64,000 nucleotides of DNA from Enchytraeus crypticus. Its lineage: Eukaryota; Annelida; Clitellata; Enchytraeida; Enchytraeidae. Shown here in pieces: positions 1 to 12,899 of this stretch. The first letter of the stretch is position 1; each line of letters begins with the position of its first letter. Below the pieces are notes generated by a model that saw only the letters and a list, made by a program, of their open reading frames with translations, had not been told where the DNA came from and ran no database searches. Location: positions 123,501-187,500 of the forward strand of contig CAJHZI010000273.1 of assembly GCA_905160935.1 (NCBI GenBank). The letters run 5' to 3'. A program made the translations under genes and the position numbers.

Positions 1-340
1 ATTCAGGACGACATCGAGTACTATAATAACTCAAATTAATTATTTTTTATAAGACCTTGACATTTACCTGAATTCTAATTTCCTAAAAGTGTTCGTTTTA
101 ATAGCATCAAAACAGCAATGGTAGACGCATTAATAATAATAATTATAATTATAATAATAATAATATAGGTTTAACGTCCTTTCCTCACCCAGAGATGATG
201 TCAGGGACATCATTATAGGAGGAGATATGTCCTCAAACACTAATTTACAAGTTCCTCTTCCGTTATTTGTTGTTTTCTTCGATAAGTCATAACGTTGTGC
301 ACGTTGAGCAATTGACAACGATCTTCCATACACGATTAAC

Positions 341-1195
341 TTTCTAGGGCTAGCAATTACTAGGAGGTATTTATATCTGACGACATCTAAACTTTAAATC
401 AAGGTCACATATTCCTATTCGAACACGCAATCTGTGTCACCATACTCTATCCTAAAACGGTTTACAATTTTTAGTTTCATCTGTTTGGTATTGGTTGCGT
501 TTCACTACAATACCATTCTATGAATGTGTAACCGTCAATGTAAGTGTAATGTATATATTTTATGCAGTCATCCGGGTTTGATGATTACAATTTATAACGA
601 ATTTGCAAGTAGAATTAAAACTAGATAATATTCACATTGATCTATATATTCTTTTGATATTAATGTACAAATATTCAGTCAAAACCCGGTTTACTTAAAT
701 AAATGGCTACTGGGCATATTAGGATAAGTAAATATATGGAGTTCGTTAAAGTAAGATTTTGCTAAAAATAGTTTCGGATTGAGCAGTTGTTAGAATAGAG
801 TCGATATATACCGAATAGTTGGAGAGTACAATTATAATAATGATTTCTGATTTACAGTTGCATTGTTAGAACTCCATTCATATAAGAAACATGCAATAGC
901 AGACAAGTCATGCCGAAGTGTGACTAGTCTCTGCGTTATTCTGCGGAGGTAAAAGTGCAATCGATAGAATGCAAAAATAACTTATTCGTTAAGAGGACGT
1001 TATGAGGTTTAATGCTAAATTATAGTTTAACACTAGCATCATGTCAGCAAAGCAAAAAGATGCAGTTCCAGAGAGAATAAATTAGTACAATTTAGGTTAA
1101 GAGAGAAAATGAACAAATCCTGCCAAGCTACTGTATTTTATCATAATCCAACAATCGGTATTCGAATTGCTATGAGTTTTGAGTACACTACTTAT
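341..1195. other. No gene seen
   Basis: AT-rich, no ORF with coding character, no recognised repeat. Confidence 0.5.
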
Positions 1196-1462
1196 GCAAT
1201 ATCTCACAAAAGCAATGATTAGAGGCGTCCGATTAACGATATGAAGTTTCAAATGACTGATCATGAAGTGAATTGAACTCTCAAATGGTCGATTCCCGGT
1301 CGCTCTGATCTGAGAGTACAATCTAGGTCATTTACTGGACTGGATGGATATACGGAAAATGGACTAAATTACCTAACGGTTCAAACATGTGGTATTTAAA
1401 GTGATCAACAATTTAGATGATCCCCATGGTCGATCATTTCAACCATGTTAATCATTTTAGGC

Positions 1463-1767
1463 TGGAGCTTGTGGCGATGTCGGTAAGGTACTCGACCGCG
1501 GATCAGTATGTGCAGGGTTCAAATCCTGGGCTTGCCCGTCACTGACATCGCTTTCGATTGAGGAAATTGACGTTAACATTAGCTTTAGCTTTTTATCATT
1601 TCACTATAATTCGTCTTATTAATTTATATTGGAGCCAGTAGAAATGTCGGTAAGATAATCAACCGCAGATCAGTATATGCGGGGTTCAAATCCTGGGCTC
1701 GTCCGTCACCGACATCGCTTTCGAGTCAGGAAACTGCCGTTAACACTAGATTTACCAGCTTTTTATT
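1463..1767 (+). repeat. SINE-1: two tandem copies of a tRNA-derived SINE
   Basis: Copies at 1463-1598 and 1630-1767. Consensus: gccagtggcgatgtcggtaagg (A-box-like), cgcggatcagtatgtgcggg, gttcaaatcctggg (B box), then a tail ending gacgttaacactagctttac. At least twelve further copies: 15673-15820, 17428-17545, 17893-18005, 23168-23250, 23793-23912, 37955-38095, 55128-55253 (+); 32868-32995, 37423-37565, 50940-51072, 55655-55785, 63672-63830 (-). Both tRNA promoter boxes are seen; the parent tRNA is not clear. Confidence 0.75.
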
Positions 1768-1807
1768 CTAAGGGGCTTCTGGAAAAGTTACTGTTGAAGG
1801 AAGGCCC

Positions 1808-2383
1808 TATAAGCTTTACCTATCTATTAGCCTATTGTTGTCTACCTATCTATTAGCCTATTGTCCTCTACCTATCTATTAGCCTATTGCCCTCTACCTA
1901 TCTATTAGCCTATTGTTGTCTACCTATCTATTAGCCTATTGCCCTCTACCTATCTATTAGCCTATTGTTGTCTACCTATCTATTAGCCTATTGTCCTCTA
2001 CCTATCTATTAGCCTATTGCCCTCTACCTATCTATTAGCCTATTGCCCTCTATTAGCCTATTGCCCTCTACCTATCTATTAGCCTATTGCCCTCTATCCT
2101 ATCTATTAGCCTATTGCCCTCTAACTATCTATTAGCCTATTGTCTTCTACCTATCTATTAGCCTATTGTCCTCTATCTATCTATTAGCCTATTGTCCTCT
2201 ATCTATCTATTAGCCTATTGTCCTCTATCTATCTATTAGCCTATTGTCCTCGACCTATCTATTAGCCTATTGTCCTCTATCTATCTATTAGCCTATTGTC
2301 CTCTACCTATCTATTAGCCTATTGTCCTCTATCTATCTATTAGCTTATTTTCCTCGACCTATATACTAACCTATTGCCCTTAA
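1808..2383. repeat. 26-bp minisatellite
   Basis: About 22 units of tctacctatctattagcc plus tattgtcc/tattgccc, with a few shortened units. Low divergence suggests recent expansion. Confidence 0.95.
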
Positions 2384-3243
2384 AAATTAATTGTTTTCAT
2401 GCTGAGAGATAGGCCTATGCTTAGTAAACTAATGTTCATCTCAAAGCAAAGCAAGTACACCACCTCATTGAACTGAATAAATCAGCATAACTAGGCCTGT
2501 ATGATTAAATGCACATAACAAGCATATATTAGACTCACTGGTACAATAACTTCGTAAAAAGAATATAAATAGAGGAGAAATTAAGATAGGTAGATATATC
2601 AATAGAGAGAGGGAGGGAGAGAGAGAGAATGAGAGAGAGAGATAAAGATATAGTGAGAGAGAAAGATAGAGGACGATGGCGATACTGTTATTTATTATTT
2701 CTATACATAAACAGTGCGGGAAAAGGAATCAATATATAAATGACATGTGACATGCATTAAAATGTTAAAAATTTACGCAGCTGCTCGTTTATAGTGTAAA
2801 CGCAAGCAATGCAAGTGAAATGTCGAATAAATTATTACTATTATTATTAACAACGAAACTTATATAGCAGTGTCATGGCCGAACTCGGTCTTCGAGACCA
2901 CTTTAAATTAAACTATTGTACATGATGTTGATGTGCACAAGAACTTCAGTAAATACATCTATATCACGATAAATGCATAAAAATACACCGATCGCTACTA
3001 CAAACAAATATAAGCTGATAGCAATTATTTGCAAATAATCAGAAGATTTTAAATGCAGTGATAGCACCAATCAAGTAAACATATGGTTATCTACCTGGGT
3101 GTGAGCATTATGGCTGCATAAACCTCTCGTAGTATTAATGTACTCAATCCATAATATCAATATATCAATAAAAATATATCAATATAAGTATCATGTAATC
3201 GCATGGTATAATATAAATATCTAGCATAAAAGTATAGCAGTAG

Positions 3244-3298
<55 letters not shown>

Positions 3299-3482
3299 TG
3301 TATATATAAACATATATATATATATATATAATATACTATTATATATCTAATAATAATAAGATATTAATACATAATAATGTAAGAATTAATTAATTATATA
3401 TAATGTAATATTTAATATGTAATATAAGAGAGCAAGGGAGAGATAATAATATAATAGTATAGTATATATGCATGTATATATG

Positions 3483-3558
<76 letters not shown>

Positions 3559-3870
3559 CATAGTATATTAGTGTAATATAAGTACCAACATACTCAGGTT
3601 AGTATATTTGTGACACAGTGGGCTACGAGAGCGTCAAATAGGCCTGTGTAATACTTGGCTTTCACTATTTGTTGGCTAAAAGCCAAGACTTTGTTACGCA
3701 TGAAGTAAACCGGGGCAAAGGCATAATTCAACAGATTTAAGCTCTTTAAATTCTTGCTAAAGAGCGGCACAGTATCAGGCTTAAATTTAAATATTTCCAC
3801 TTCTGTTAATATCTGTTCACCAAGTTAGATTGACGTAACTTTAACACGACCCGTCAAGAAAGAATAATTG
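2384..3870. other. No gene seen; simple repeats and a SINE-3 fragment
   Basis: Holds the GA tract (2600-2670), a SINE-3 3' fragment (2835-2925) and the AT tracts. The short ORFs have no coding character. Confidence 0.5.
3245..3560. repeat. AT-dinucleotide tracts
   Basis: Long interrupted (TA)n runs. Similar tracts: 26595-26695, 27258-27290, 31225-31375, 33307-33354, 57058-57147. Confidence 0.9.
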
Positions 3871-3874
3871 GTGA

Positions 3875-6030
3875 TCACATCCTGCGAGGCAATGAATGGT
3901 TTACTAAAATAATTGAAGGACGAATGGAAGGGGAAAAGGTTAGAGGAAGAGCGATACTTGGGATGCTGGCTGATTTGATAACTAATTTACAGTGGCGGTT
4001 CTGAGGGGTGGCCACGGCCACCCTAAATGAAGGGCTGGCCACCCCAGTGGCCATCCCAAAAATGGTCAACAAAAAATATTGATTTTTGTCTGATTACCAT
4101 AACATAACAATGCTGGACCAGGAGCATCAGATGATCATTTAAGACGATGCTTGTCTAAGATGCTTGACGCACTTTGATGAGGACAATCGAACAGGGAATT
4201 TAAGCCACTCCGTCAGAACCCGACATCAGTGAAATGTATCATGTTACGCGCAGACTCGCACTCTGCCCGAGTCCACACACTGTTTAAAATAGAACAGCTG
4301 GTGAGCTAGAACTTAATGTGGTAGACCTTCATAATGAGCTTCATTAGCTTAGCCGAATATTGCAACGCAACGAAGATAAGATCGAATAGATCGGACTCTC
4401 ACACACTTATCAATCTGCTTGAGTTAAAATTTCTTTTGGAACCGTAGAATCCGCAGAAGTGCACATGAGACTTTTGGATTAGCAAAGATTTCAGCAGTCC
4501 TCTCTGCAAGTTTTGCTTCGCGGAAGAGGAGCTTTTCTACAACGAAGCTCATAAACATAACATAACAACAATTAAAGCGCCAATGACAACATTGAGCACT
4601 ATTGAGACAAATCCCAACCGGTGTGCAAAAAGAAGGTCCAAAACGGTGTAAATGACAAAGTCCAAGAAATCAGTCCAAAAATAAAGGAAATTTAAGAATA
4701 GGATGCTTGCTTTCTGGTCGCAACTTATAGTAACTGGATGGAAAAGAGATACGGATAAGATGGGTTTTCAACTTCCTATGGAACTGCTCATAGGAAAGCG
4801 GAGGCCGATGTCACCGATGTGATTCAAACGAAGACTTCCAAAGAGTATATGAAAGATAATTCCGGATCTGCGGTGCAGCATAGGAGTAGGCTGATTAAGT
4901 CAAGTAAAAGTTTTATTGAGACACCGGCAGAACAACGAATCGGTTGTAGTAGTTTCAGTGCAAACTGTCTAATTGTTTTAGGATGCTGCTTTCATCGAAT
5001 TACAAAGCTGTTTGATTTTACTAAAGAACCCCGCATTCAACTCTCGTAAAACATCCTAACCTTATATAGTTGAGTGCAAAATCTTCCAGTACGAATCTGA
5101 AAGTTGTTTGGACTTTAATTTGTTACACTGTACCTGAATCTATATAATGCATATTAAGGTCATCAACCTTAACTTGAAGTCTACCTTAGGTCAACTTCAA
5201 AAGATGTGAAAAGACAATGAACACATTTATTAGCACGTAATTAAGGACGTTCGCTATCTGGCTGGGAGTCTTCGAGTCGGTAGATTTGTTCATTCTACTT
5301 CTCATTCAGTTTAGTGTTTCATCTGAATGAAACATGGTCGCTAGATTGTTTTATAAAGTTTTAGCAATACAGCTAAGATATCATTTTCTTTATTTCTAGC
5401 GTTTAGGCATAAAGTGCGCAACGACAATAAATATATAGATGTACTTCATATATTGAGTAGGCTATTTCATTTAGGTTTCGTTTAGTTTATGTTTGATTTA
5501 TGTCAAGATTTGGGAAAATTGCAAATGTTTCCTTTTAATGCGAATTTAAAAAGTTTAAGTTCACAAATTTTTACGTTAATTGTTTTAGCTATCTGTTTAG
5601 CATCATTTATAAAACATCATAGTTGGGTGTGAGCAGGGACTGCATGCACTCAAGATTTTTTATGCTTATTTAGACAGATGTGACGATGATGAAGATGATA
5701 TATAATAGAAAAGATTTTTTAATGAGAAATTCCAAAAAGAAAAATAATCCCTTATATTTCTTATAAGATGCTCAGAAAATATACGGTTTCATGACTATAA
5801 TTTCAAAAAATTCCCCCTTAGGGGAAGGGTTTAATAGCGCCCTCCCCGAAAAATGCCTCATATGTGCCCCCCTAAATTTTGCCTTGCCACCCCTCTGGCC
5901 GCCCCATTATGCATAAGCCAGAACCGCCCCTGCTAATTTGTATGTTAATATTAGATAAATGTAGAGGATAAAAACCATGCGGAGGAGTTGAATGATAAGG
6001 ACCTGCCAGTAGTCAGTGCATTATGGGAGA
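3875..6030 (+). mobile_element. RTE-like LINE 3' remnant, split by the hAT element
   Basis: Left piece 3875-3981 reads ILRGNEWFTKIIEGRMEGE then VRGRAILGMLADLI, typical of the extreme C-terminus of endonuclease/RT LINEs. The right piece 5941-6030 continues with the tail cctgccagtagtcagtgca that ends other copies (38690, 46650). The two halves join across the hAT target duplication. Confidence 0.6.
3990..5932. mobile_element. hAT-type DNA transposon, apparently non-autonomous
   Basis: Terminal inverted repeats: the left end begins cagtggcggttctgagg and the right end is ccagaaccgcccctg, whose reverse complement starts caggggcggttctgg. Flanking 8-bp duplications are ctaattta (3982-3989) and ctaatttg (5933-5940); 8-bp duplications are the hallmark of hAT insertion. 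Subterminal sequence is rich in ggccacccc and related motifs on both sides. The 1.94-kb interior has no long transposase ORF and contains a Rep-G copy at about 4560-4690. It was inserted into an RTE-like LINE remnant. Confidence 0.88.
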
Positions 6031-7175
6031 GGGAGTTTAAAGGCCAATATTTCGAGGCTATATTTTATAGTTGCTTTTAAGTTGTTGCTTATAATTTTCT
6101 TTCCCGTACGCCTATAGTGACACAAATAACAACCGCATGTGCTGCTTAGTTTCCTTTCTTAGTTGTACATGTAGTTTTAGTAGTTTTTGTTATTTCCTCC
6201 TTACTCTCTAATAATACGTTTATTAGTAATCCTTGTCTTTTGTTAGCGCATCAATTGCAGCCGGTTCTGATTTAAGAAAAATCTTCTAACACCATCATTC
6301 TGAAAGTATTCGACGCTTTTAGAGTTGTCTATATATAATATTTTTTTCAATTAAAAGTCATTGTCCATTAGGCCAACTTGTTGTCAATAGGCTTCATCAA
6401 TTGCATCCCATGCGTGTACGAGGTAACATAAGTCATATTTTTACAAATGTAAAGGCTGCAAATACGATTTTCAGAAATATAATACCTGTATACTGTACTT
6501 ATTACTTGGCAGAACATTAAAGGTATCTGTAAATAGTGGAAGTACGCGCAGTGGATGATATTGTTTTAGGCCCAGGTCTCGTCATTTACTTAGAACATTT
6601 TGCGAGGGTGGGCTAGATTAAGTAAAGAATCTACTGCAATGTCTATCGATCTACTTCAGTAATTCCACAATATTTGTTCGTAAATTATCACCAGGTCAAC
6701 AAAGCCACTGCAATATTAGAACTATTTACGTGTGTAGCTCCATGTCTACATGTACATACGTTGCGTAACGTCATACAATTCTAAATGGTTTTTAGAATTG
6801 TAATGTTCAGCAATCAAATTTATAATACATTGCATCTACGAAAATAGATACAGCAGATATGCTACACAACATGTAACATATTATGCTATATTAACACATA
6901 ATTGTGATAAGTTAATTTTAAATAGTGAAAAATTAGGATCAGGTAGGGTGCGAAACACAAGATTTTCATTGCAACCAACCAAATCTTTCATAGAATTCTC
7001 AGATGCGACGGATTCACAAAATTTTGTGAATTTTATTGTCAGAGTTAGAGTTAGACTTGCAGAGATCTTTCTACAGCCACCGACTGCATACTTACAACAT
7101 CAGTATCATCATCATCATCATCATCATCAACATCATATAGATCATTCAAATCGATGAATCAAATATAGCTAAGTG
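6031..7175. other. No gene seen
   Basis: A stretch at about 6170-6320 (gcgcatcaattgcagccgg) recurs loosely at 39950-40080, so it is probably an old repeat. The His-run ORF near 7100 comes from a CAT microsatellite. Confidence 0.5.
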
Positions 7176-7184
7176 CGGTCTATA

Positions 7185-7515
7185 ATAATAATAATAATAA
7201 TTATTATTATTACTATTATTATAACAATAATAATAGCAATAATAACCTCCGACAATTTCTATAGCGGTGTTATGACCGGTGTCCGGTCTTCGAGACTGCT
7301 TTACAGGTTCCTGGCAGGTTACTATTAATGCTTTCCGTGGTTAATCATGTATTTGCTATTCATAGCGCCAATCGGCAGCAAGCTCCGATACAAAATTAAC
7401 TTTTCAAGGGCCCAAGGGGATATCCATCATTACTTGACTGACCTGGCCATTGAACCCAGGCCACCTGTATCCGAGGCGAACACACTAACCGTTACGCCAT
7501 ATCCCCTCCCCGATG
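7185..7515 (-). repeat. SINE-3: tRNA-headed SINE with (ATT)n tail
   Basis: Read on the minus strand: a tRNA-like head at about 7515-7430 with A box (tggcgtaacggttagtg) and B-box-like gcctgggttcaatgg, a body of about 170 bp, and a 3' end at 7250 followed by an AAT/ATT tract. 3' fragments of the same family are at 2835-2925 and 56403-56530, also next to AAT repeats. Confidence 0.68.
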
Positions 7516-7969
7516 GTTTGCTACTTAAAGATAAAGATCGATGATTGAGAGCACGAATTTATTTCTCGAGTCTGCCGACAGATCGAGCAATGGATTGCAA
7601 GCACGGCAGGCTGAGTGCTTTAAAGTCGCAGCAATGATGTAGGTAGGCTGCATCGAGTCTGAGAATGTCAGGCTACTACTATTCTGACACTGTAATTCTT
7701 GTGCAAACAGTCATTCAGAGCCGAAAGTTTGAACAATGCGCGGTGATATATCTCCCTCTCTTGTCACATTCTATTGACTTCTGAAACCCAATGCCCTGCG
7801 ACCTGAAGCAAAACTAAGAAGTCTATGTTATAATTTTATATTCTAAGATTTTTAATAATAATAATAATCATCATCATCATAATAATCATAATAATAACAA
7901 TAATCATAATAATAATAATTATTATTATTATTATTATTCTACAATAATTATTATTATTCTAAAAGCGCG

Positions 7970-8164
7970 GAAAAGCTTTTCTTTGGCAGCGACTGTCTAT
8001 TGCTCTCCAGCGATTCAATGCAGTCTGTTTCAGTGGCACTTTGGCTAATGCGGCTTCCCAGAGTGTAGAGGAATTATTTTAATCCCTTCTTTTTTAAACT
8101 TTTAATTAATAAAGCCCATTTTATCTTATTTTTTAGCCCATGGCCCTTTACAGCCCAGGGCAAT
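7970..8164 (+). pseudogene. 3' fragment of the endonuclease LINE
   Basis: Plus strand reads [20 protein letters not shown] then ASQSVEELF and a stop, matching the end of the 62-63 kb ORF almost exactly, plus its UTR (agcccatggccctttacag). Ends in (AAT)n against the L2-like tail at 8165. Confidence 0.8.
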
Positions 8165-8380
8165 AAAATAATAATAATAGTTTTATTAATAAAAATAAAG
8201 AAATTTTAACGTCCGTTTCCTCATCCAGGAATGGTATCAGGGACGTCTCCACAGCACACATCACTACAGATCAATTCACCCAGACCAATCTGCAAAAGAA
8301 ATGTGCTGAGGAGAAGTAAGGTCCTAAAATGAAAGCCCGTCCGGTGATCAAAAATGGTCTGGGTAGATTGATCATGGTAT
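8165..8380 (-). mobile_element. L2/CR1-type LINE 3' end
   Basis: (AAT)n, then aacgtccgtttcctcatcc, the stem-loop and about 150 bp of 3' UTR (cagaccaatctgcaaaaga), matching the tail of the 27.6-kb copy in reverse. Confidence 0.75.
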
Positions 8381-8399
8381 AATGTACTGCAATCTCTCG

Positions 8400-10500
8400 A
8401 TGAGAACCCAGATAGTGATCAGATGTGCGTATCTTGGACCTGTCATTTGACAGAGAACTATAGAGACTTAGAAATAGTATACATGTGTATCATATGTAAG
8501 ACATTAAGTCTCGCTTGTAAATATAGGTCGATTCGATTATGCAGACCCAGCTAGCAATGTAAGATTCTGGCTCGGTTCCATAGTTTGAACTCAGATTTTC
8601 AGGGACTGAACGTTTCTATATGCGGCATGTTTTACCCCTCTGTTAACCCTGCTGCATAGTATATTTGAGTTCAGGTAAGAGCCTTTCATAGGATTATGAG
8701 TTATCAGTACTGCTTCCAGAATTTAATGTTAGCGTAATTATACAGTGTTCAAGTGCAGTGACTAAAGATAATATAATTAATATTAGTATATCAGGCTTAC
8801 GTTCAATGATTACAGATAGTATTAGTGTAATGCATAACGTGCAATAATTTTAGTTATTGCAGGATTACATGTCAATGCAAATAGCAGAGGATAGAGGATT
8901 TTGTTGAGGATTTTGTGTGCCATAGATCTGCCATTACGCAGTAAAAATATTCATAAACCCAATATTACCAATCTGCAAAAAAGCTCGTTTAATTCTTAAA
9001 TATTGCAATAGCTCTGCTAGAATTCTGCAATTAATTATAAATATGTATGCCAATTGTTAATTTATAAATCTCTGCTACTAGAGGGAGTGAATTAAAAGTT
9101 TGTCCTGACTTGATTTGATCATGTTTGTAACATTAAATCGATATTATCAATAGCCCATGGGTTCGAGTCCTCTGCCGGTTCATCTCAGACATTACAGTTA
9201 AATTACTAAACCAGTTCTCACAGCCCATAAAAAGCAATCCGGAGAACAGCAAAGTCATATCTTCATAAAAGACTATGTCTTATCCATACCTCCAATAATG
9301 TAAGCAAATACCTAAAGAGTTAAGGTGATTGCTATAATTCATTCTTTTATTTTCTGAATCTTCTTTTTTCTATCAAAGAATCTAACTCTTAACTGTCGTA
9401 AGTATTCAAGTGCTTTAACCGTTTTTATAATATTTTATAATAACAACAATAATAACAACAATTAGAGTGCTACAGTCATCAATGACAACATCGAGCACTA
9501 TTGAGACAAAATCAAGCCGGCGAGCAAAAAAAGAAGGTCCAAAAACGGTGCAAATTCCAAAATCCAGAAATTCAGTTCAAAGTAAAGGGAATTAAAGAAA
9601 TATGTATGTATCTGTAGATTAAGTGCAGGATCTAGGTTGTACGTTTAATTGTCATTGTGTGCAGATATTTATGCGTGTATATTGTTGAAGGTCGTAATAA
9701 TGATATTACATGTTCAGCTAAATTTATCTTGGTAGATAATTATGGTCTGCACTAACGATTTTATTGAACCCAATTAATAATTAATGAAAATATTGTATTT
9801 TTTAATTTATTTTTTATTTATTTAAATTCGGAATATGTAAGTGCCACTTGTGGGCCTTTATACCCGTTCATGCGCTCTGTCTATTGTGTATGCCAATTGT
9901 GATATCATGTGCGTATGATAAATACATGCAATACCTTATGCTGTCAACGGAAAACACGTCGGAAATCATATTTTTCCTAAGCTACAGGCTATAGGCCTAT
10001 AAGGTATAGAGATAAGGCATAGCCTTTTGTGAAGGTTTAACTTAATTGTTGATCTATGGATTGCTCTCATTGGAACTTAAGGACAGACCATTACTAGTTA
10101 TAAATACCGTGGACCTGATGCTTTAAAGAGCTCTAAAGAAATATATTATAACCTATAGCTTGAGAAAACTACGGGTTTTGTGATGGTCTCCTTTTGCCTC
10201 ACCCAGTCATTGCTTAGTTACATCTTACGACATGTGCAGTTAACGCTTGATATGTTCTTCAGTATCCAGGACACAAAACGGGAAAGCTCATGTATACTAT
10301 ATCTAATATTATAAACAATAAATTTTGAGAAATCTTCAATTTCGCTTTTCAAATTTACAATTACGTTTATCCTTGATGCTTTTCAAGATACCTGAATCAC
10401 AACGAACCTTTACATCCTGACATAAAGCGATTAAACGGCTGCACTTTACAGTAGTTAACTGTTAATAATTTAATGTCAAAGTAGCCTACAACTTGATTTT
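8400..10500. other. No gene seen; Rep-E and Rep-G pieces
   Basis: Would hold the promoter or first exons of gene 1, but I see no exon ending in phase 1 with convincing coding content. Confidence 0.45.
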
Positions 10501-10512
10501 AATACTTGCCAG

Positions 10513-10736
10513 GACTAATTAAACCTAATCAATATTCTATACATCATGCAAATAGTACATACGGTTTTATGAAAACAATGGGTGAATTTACTCTAAACCC
10601 GGATAATCTGTTATGGACTCACCCGCAACCCTGCACCGGAGTCCAGCTAGTGGAAGAATACAGGCAAAACAAAGTCGAACTTCCTGCTTTCGCTCTCATA
10701 GCTTCCACTCAATACAGCCCAGACGATTCCACTAGG
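10513..10736 (+). CDS. Gene 1 exon A (first exon recognised)
   Basis: Open segment encoding a stretch that includes LLWTHPQPCTGVQLVEEY and VELPAFALIASTQYSPDD. A TAA lies in frame at 10500, inside the presumed intron. The acceptor is ttgccAG at 10511-10512 and the donor is AGG/GTTAGG at 10737. If it is internal it starts in phase 1; alternatively the ATG at 10569 (MKTMGEFTLNP) or 10578 could be the true start, which would make this the first coding exon. The first 55 bases are AT-rich like the intron, which leaves both models open. It ends in phase 0, as the next exon requires. Confidence 0.65.
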
Positions 10737-12850
10737 GTTAGGCCTAATACTCAGTCGTCTCATAGTTTTATTCTAAATGTTAATAGAAATATGCAGTATT
10801 ATAAATTATGCATTTTATATCATATACATGTGTATTCATATCTTTATTCGTCAAAAACAAACAGGATCAAGATGCATTACATATACATATATACACACAC
10901 ATACACACATACACATACGATCATAGAACAATCAAAATACATTATAAGAAACTTAAATTATCGTAATTTGTATCGTATCGTAATTTGTTGTTAATATAAA
11001 ATTATGAAAAATTATCTAAACAGTGTATACCTTATGATTTTAAATGCATTTAAAGAAACTAAAATACGCCTTGAACTAAATTAGAATTTACTGTTAGTTT
11101 AAATATAATGAATAATCACTACTCGCGTATTAAAATTTCGTTACATTGCAATTCTAGATTATTCAAATAGCAAATAATATATTAGTTTACACTTCAATTC
11201 AGTTAATAATTTAAAATGTTTAATAATTTATGTTGACATAAGGTCAATTAGATATTGATATTTCATAGTATCCTAATATACGACTAGTCAAAAAATTTTC
11301 AATGTAAATGCACGCAATAGGCCTATATTAAAATTCAATAAGCATTTTTCACTTAAAAGGAAATACTTTGCAAGCAATATTCACTTTAATGGATATACTA
11401 ATTTAGTTAAATTTTGATAAAAAATATATCGTATCTTGTGACAAAATATAAACGCATTTAAATAGTATTAAAATTTTATAAAGGTCCAATGATGCAGATA
11501 AATACACGAATACCTCAATATTAAATAAAGTTAAAATAATTTTCAACATATATAGGCTATTCATTTATATATTTTAAAAGTGGCAAATTTGTGTTATATT
11601 AAACATCAGACACTTGTTATACGAACCAGGCTTCGAATCACATTGTTATTAATCTTCGATCTGTTGAATGTGCTGTAGAACTTCGAGTATCCGAAAATGG
11701 TAAGACTGGAATCCGTACAGGAGCAAAGAAGATGTACATTGCTCGACGCCTATGGTAGAATCCTGAGTGTGGTAGAGGACTGTCCGGTTCAGTGGACCAT
11801 CAAGCAGTCCAAGTCATCGTGGAGGAAGTTAATGCTAGAGATGAACATGGTTCTTATATAAAATAATCCAGGTCATTGTGGAGTATGTTAATGCTAGATA
11901 TGAACACGACTCTAATATCTAGAGGTCCAAATCATTCTGGAGTGAGTTAATGCTAATATTAATAATAATAAAGGTTTAGCGTCCATTTCCTCATACAAGG
12001 ATGATGTCAGGGACTTCCCCCATCACATGACACCACAAATCGATTCACCCCAAATGATCTGAAAAACATGTGCTGAAGAGAAAGAAAAAGATCCTAAACG
12101 GTGCCGGTCCGTTGATAAAAAAAACAGTCTGGTAGGATGAAAAAGTCAATGGTGGAAAGAGATGTGTTTTCAACCTACCACGGAAAGTGGAAGTAGTAGA
12201 ACATGAGCGAAGATCAGGGAGCAGAGGGTTCCAAATAGTAGGAGAGGAGAAAGAAAATGAACGTCTACCTAACGAAGTGAGAATATTAGGAATTTTGAGC
12301 AGTTTGGTATCGGAAGAATGAAGCTTACGAGAAGGTTGATATTGGATTAGGAGATCAGAAAGGTAAGAAGGTTTACCAAAGAGAAGTGTTTTGAAAGTTA
12401 ACAGAGCAATTTTATACTTAATTTACTTAATTATTTGAACCACAGAACTAGATATAAACATGGATCTTATATCTAGCAGTCCAAATAATCCTTAGTAAGT
12501 TAATGCTAGATATGAACATGATTCCTATATCAAACAATCCAAGTCAAAGCAAGTACTCGTTATGCAATATGTTTGCAGTATTTGTTATTGAATATTCTGA
12601 GGTGAATTGAACCCTCGTGATTTCGATTTCTGATCGTAATCACGAGGGTGAAATCTCGGCCATTCACAGGACTTGGTTACAAGGAAAATGAAATCAATTG
12701 CCTAACGGATTTAACATGTGGTATTATTGATATGGACATGGCTGGACCTTTAGCTATTATGCGTATTATTTGTATACTTTATTGAAATAAATATAGTTCT
12801 CTTTCTCTCTCTCTCTCTATCTCTCTTTCTCTTTCTCTCCATACCTATCG

Positions 12851-12899
<49 letters not shown>

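Noticed and set aside
1808..2383. CRISPR-like array
   Set aside because: Units are contiguous 26-bp repeats with no unique spacers, in an animal genome: an ordinary minisatellite.
4819..5049. 76-codon frame inside the hAT element as transposase
   Set aside because: Too short and no transposase motif; the element appears non-autonomous.
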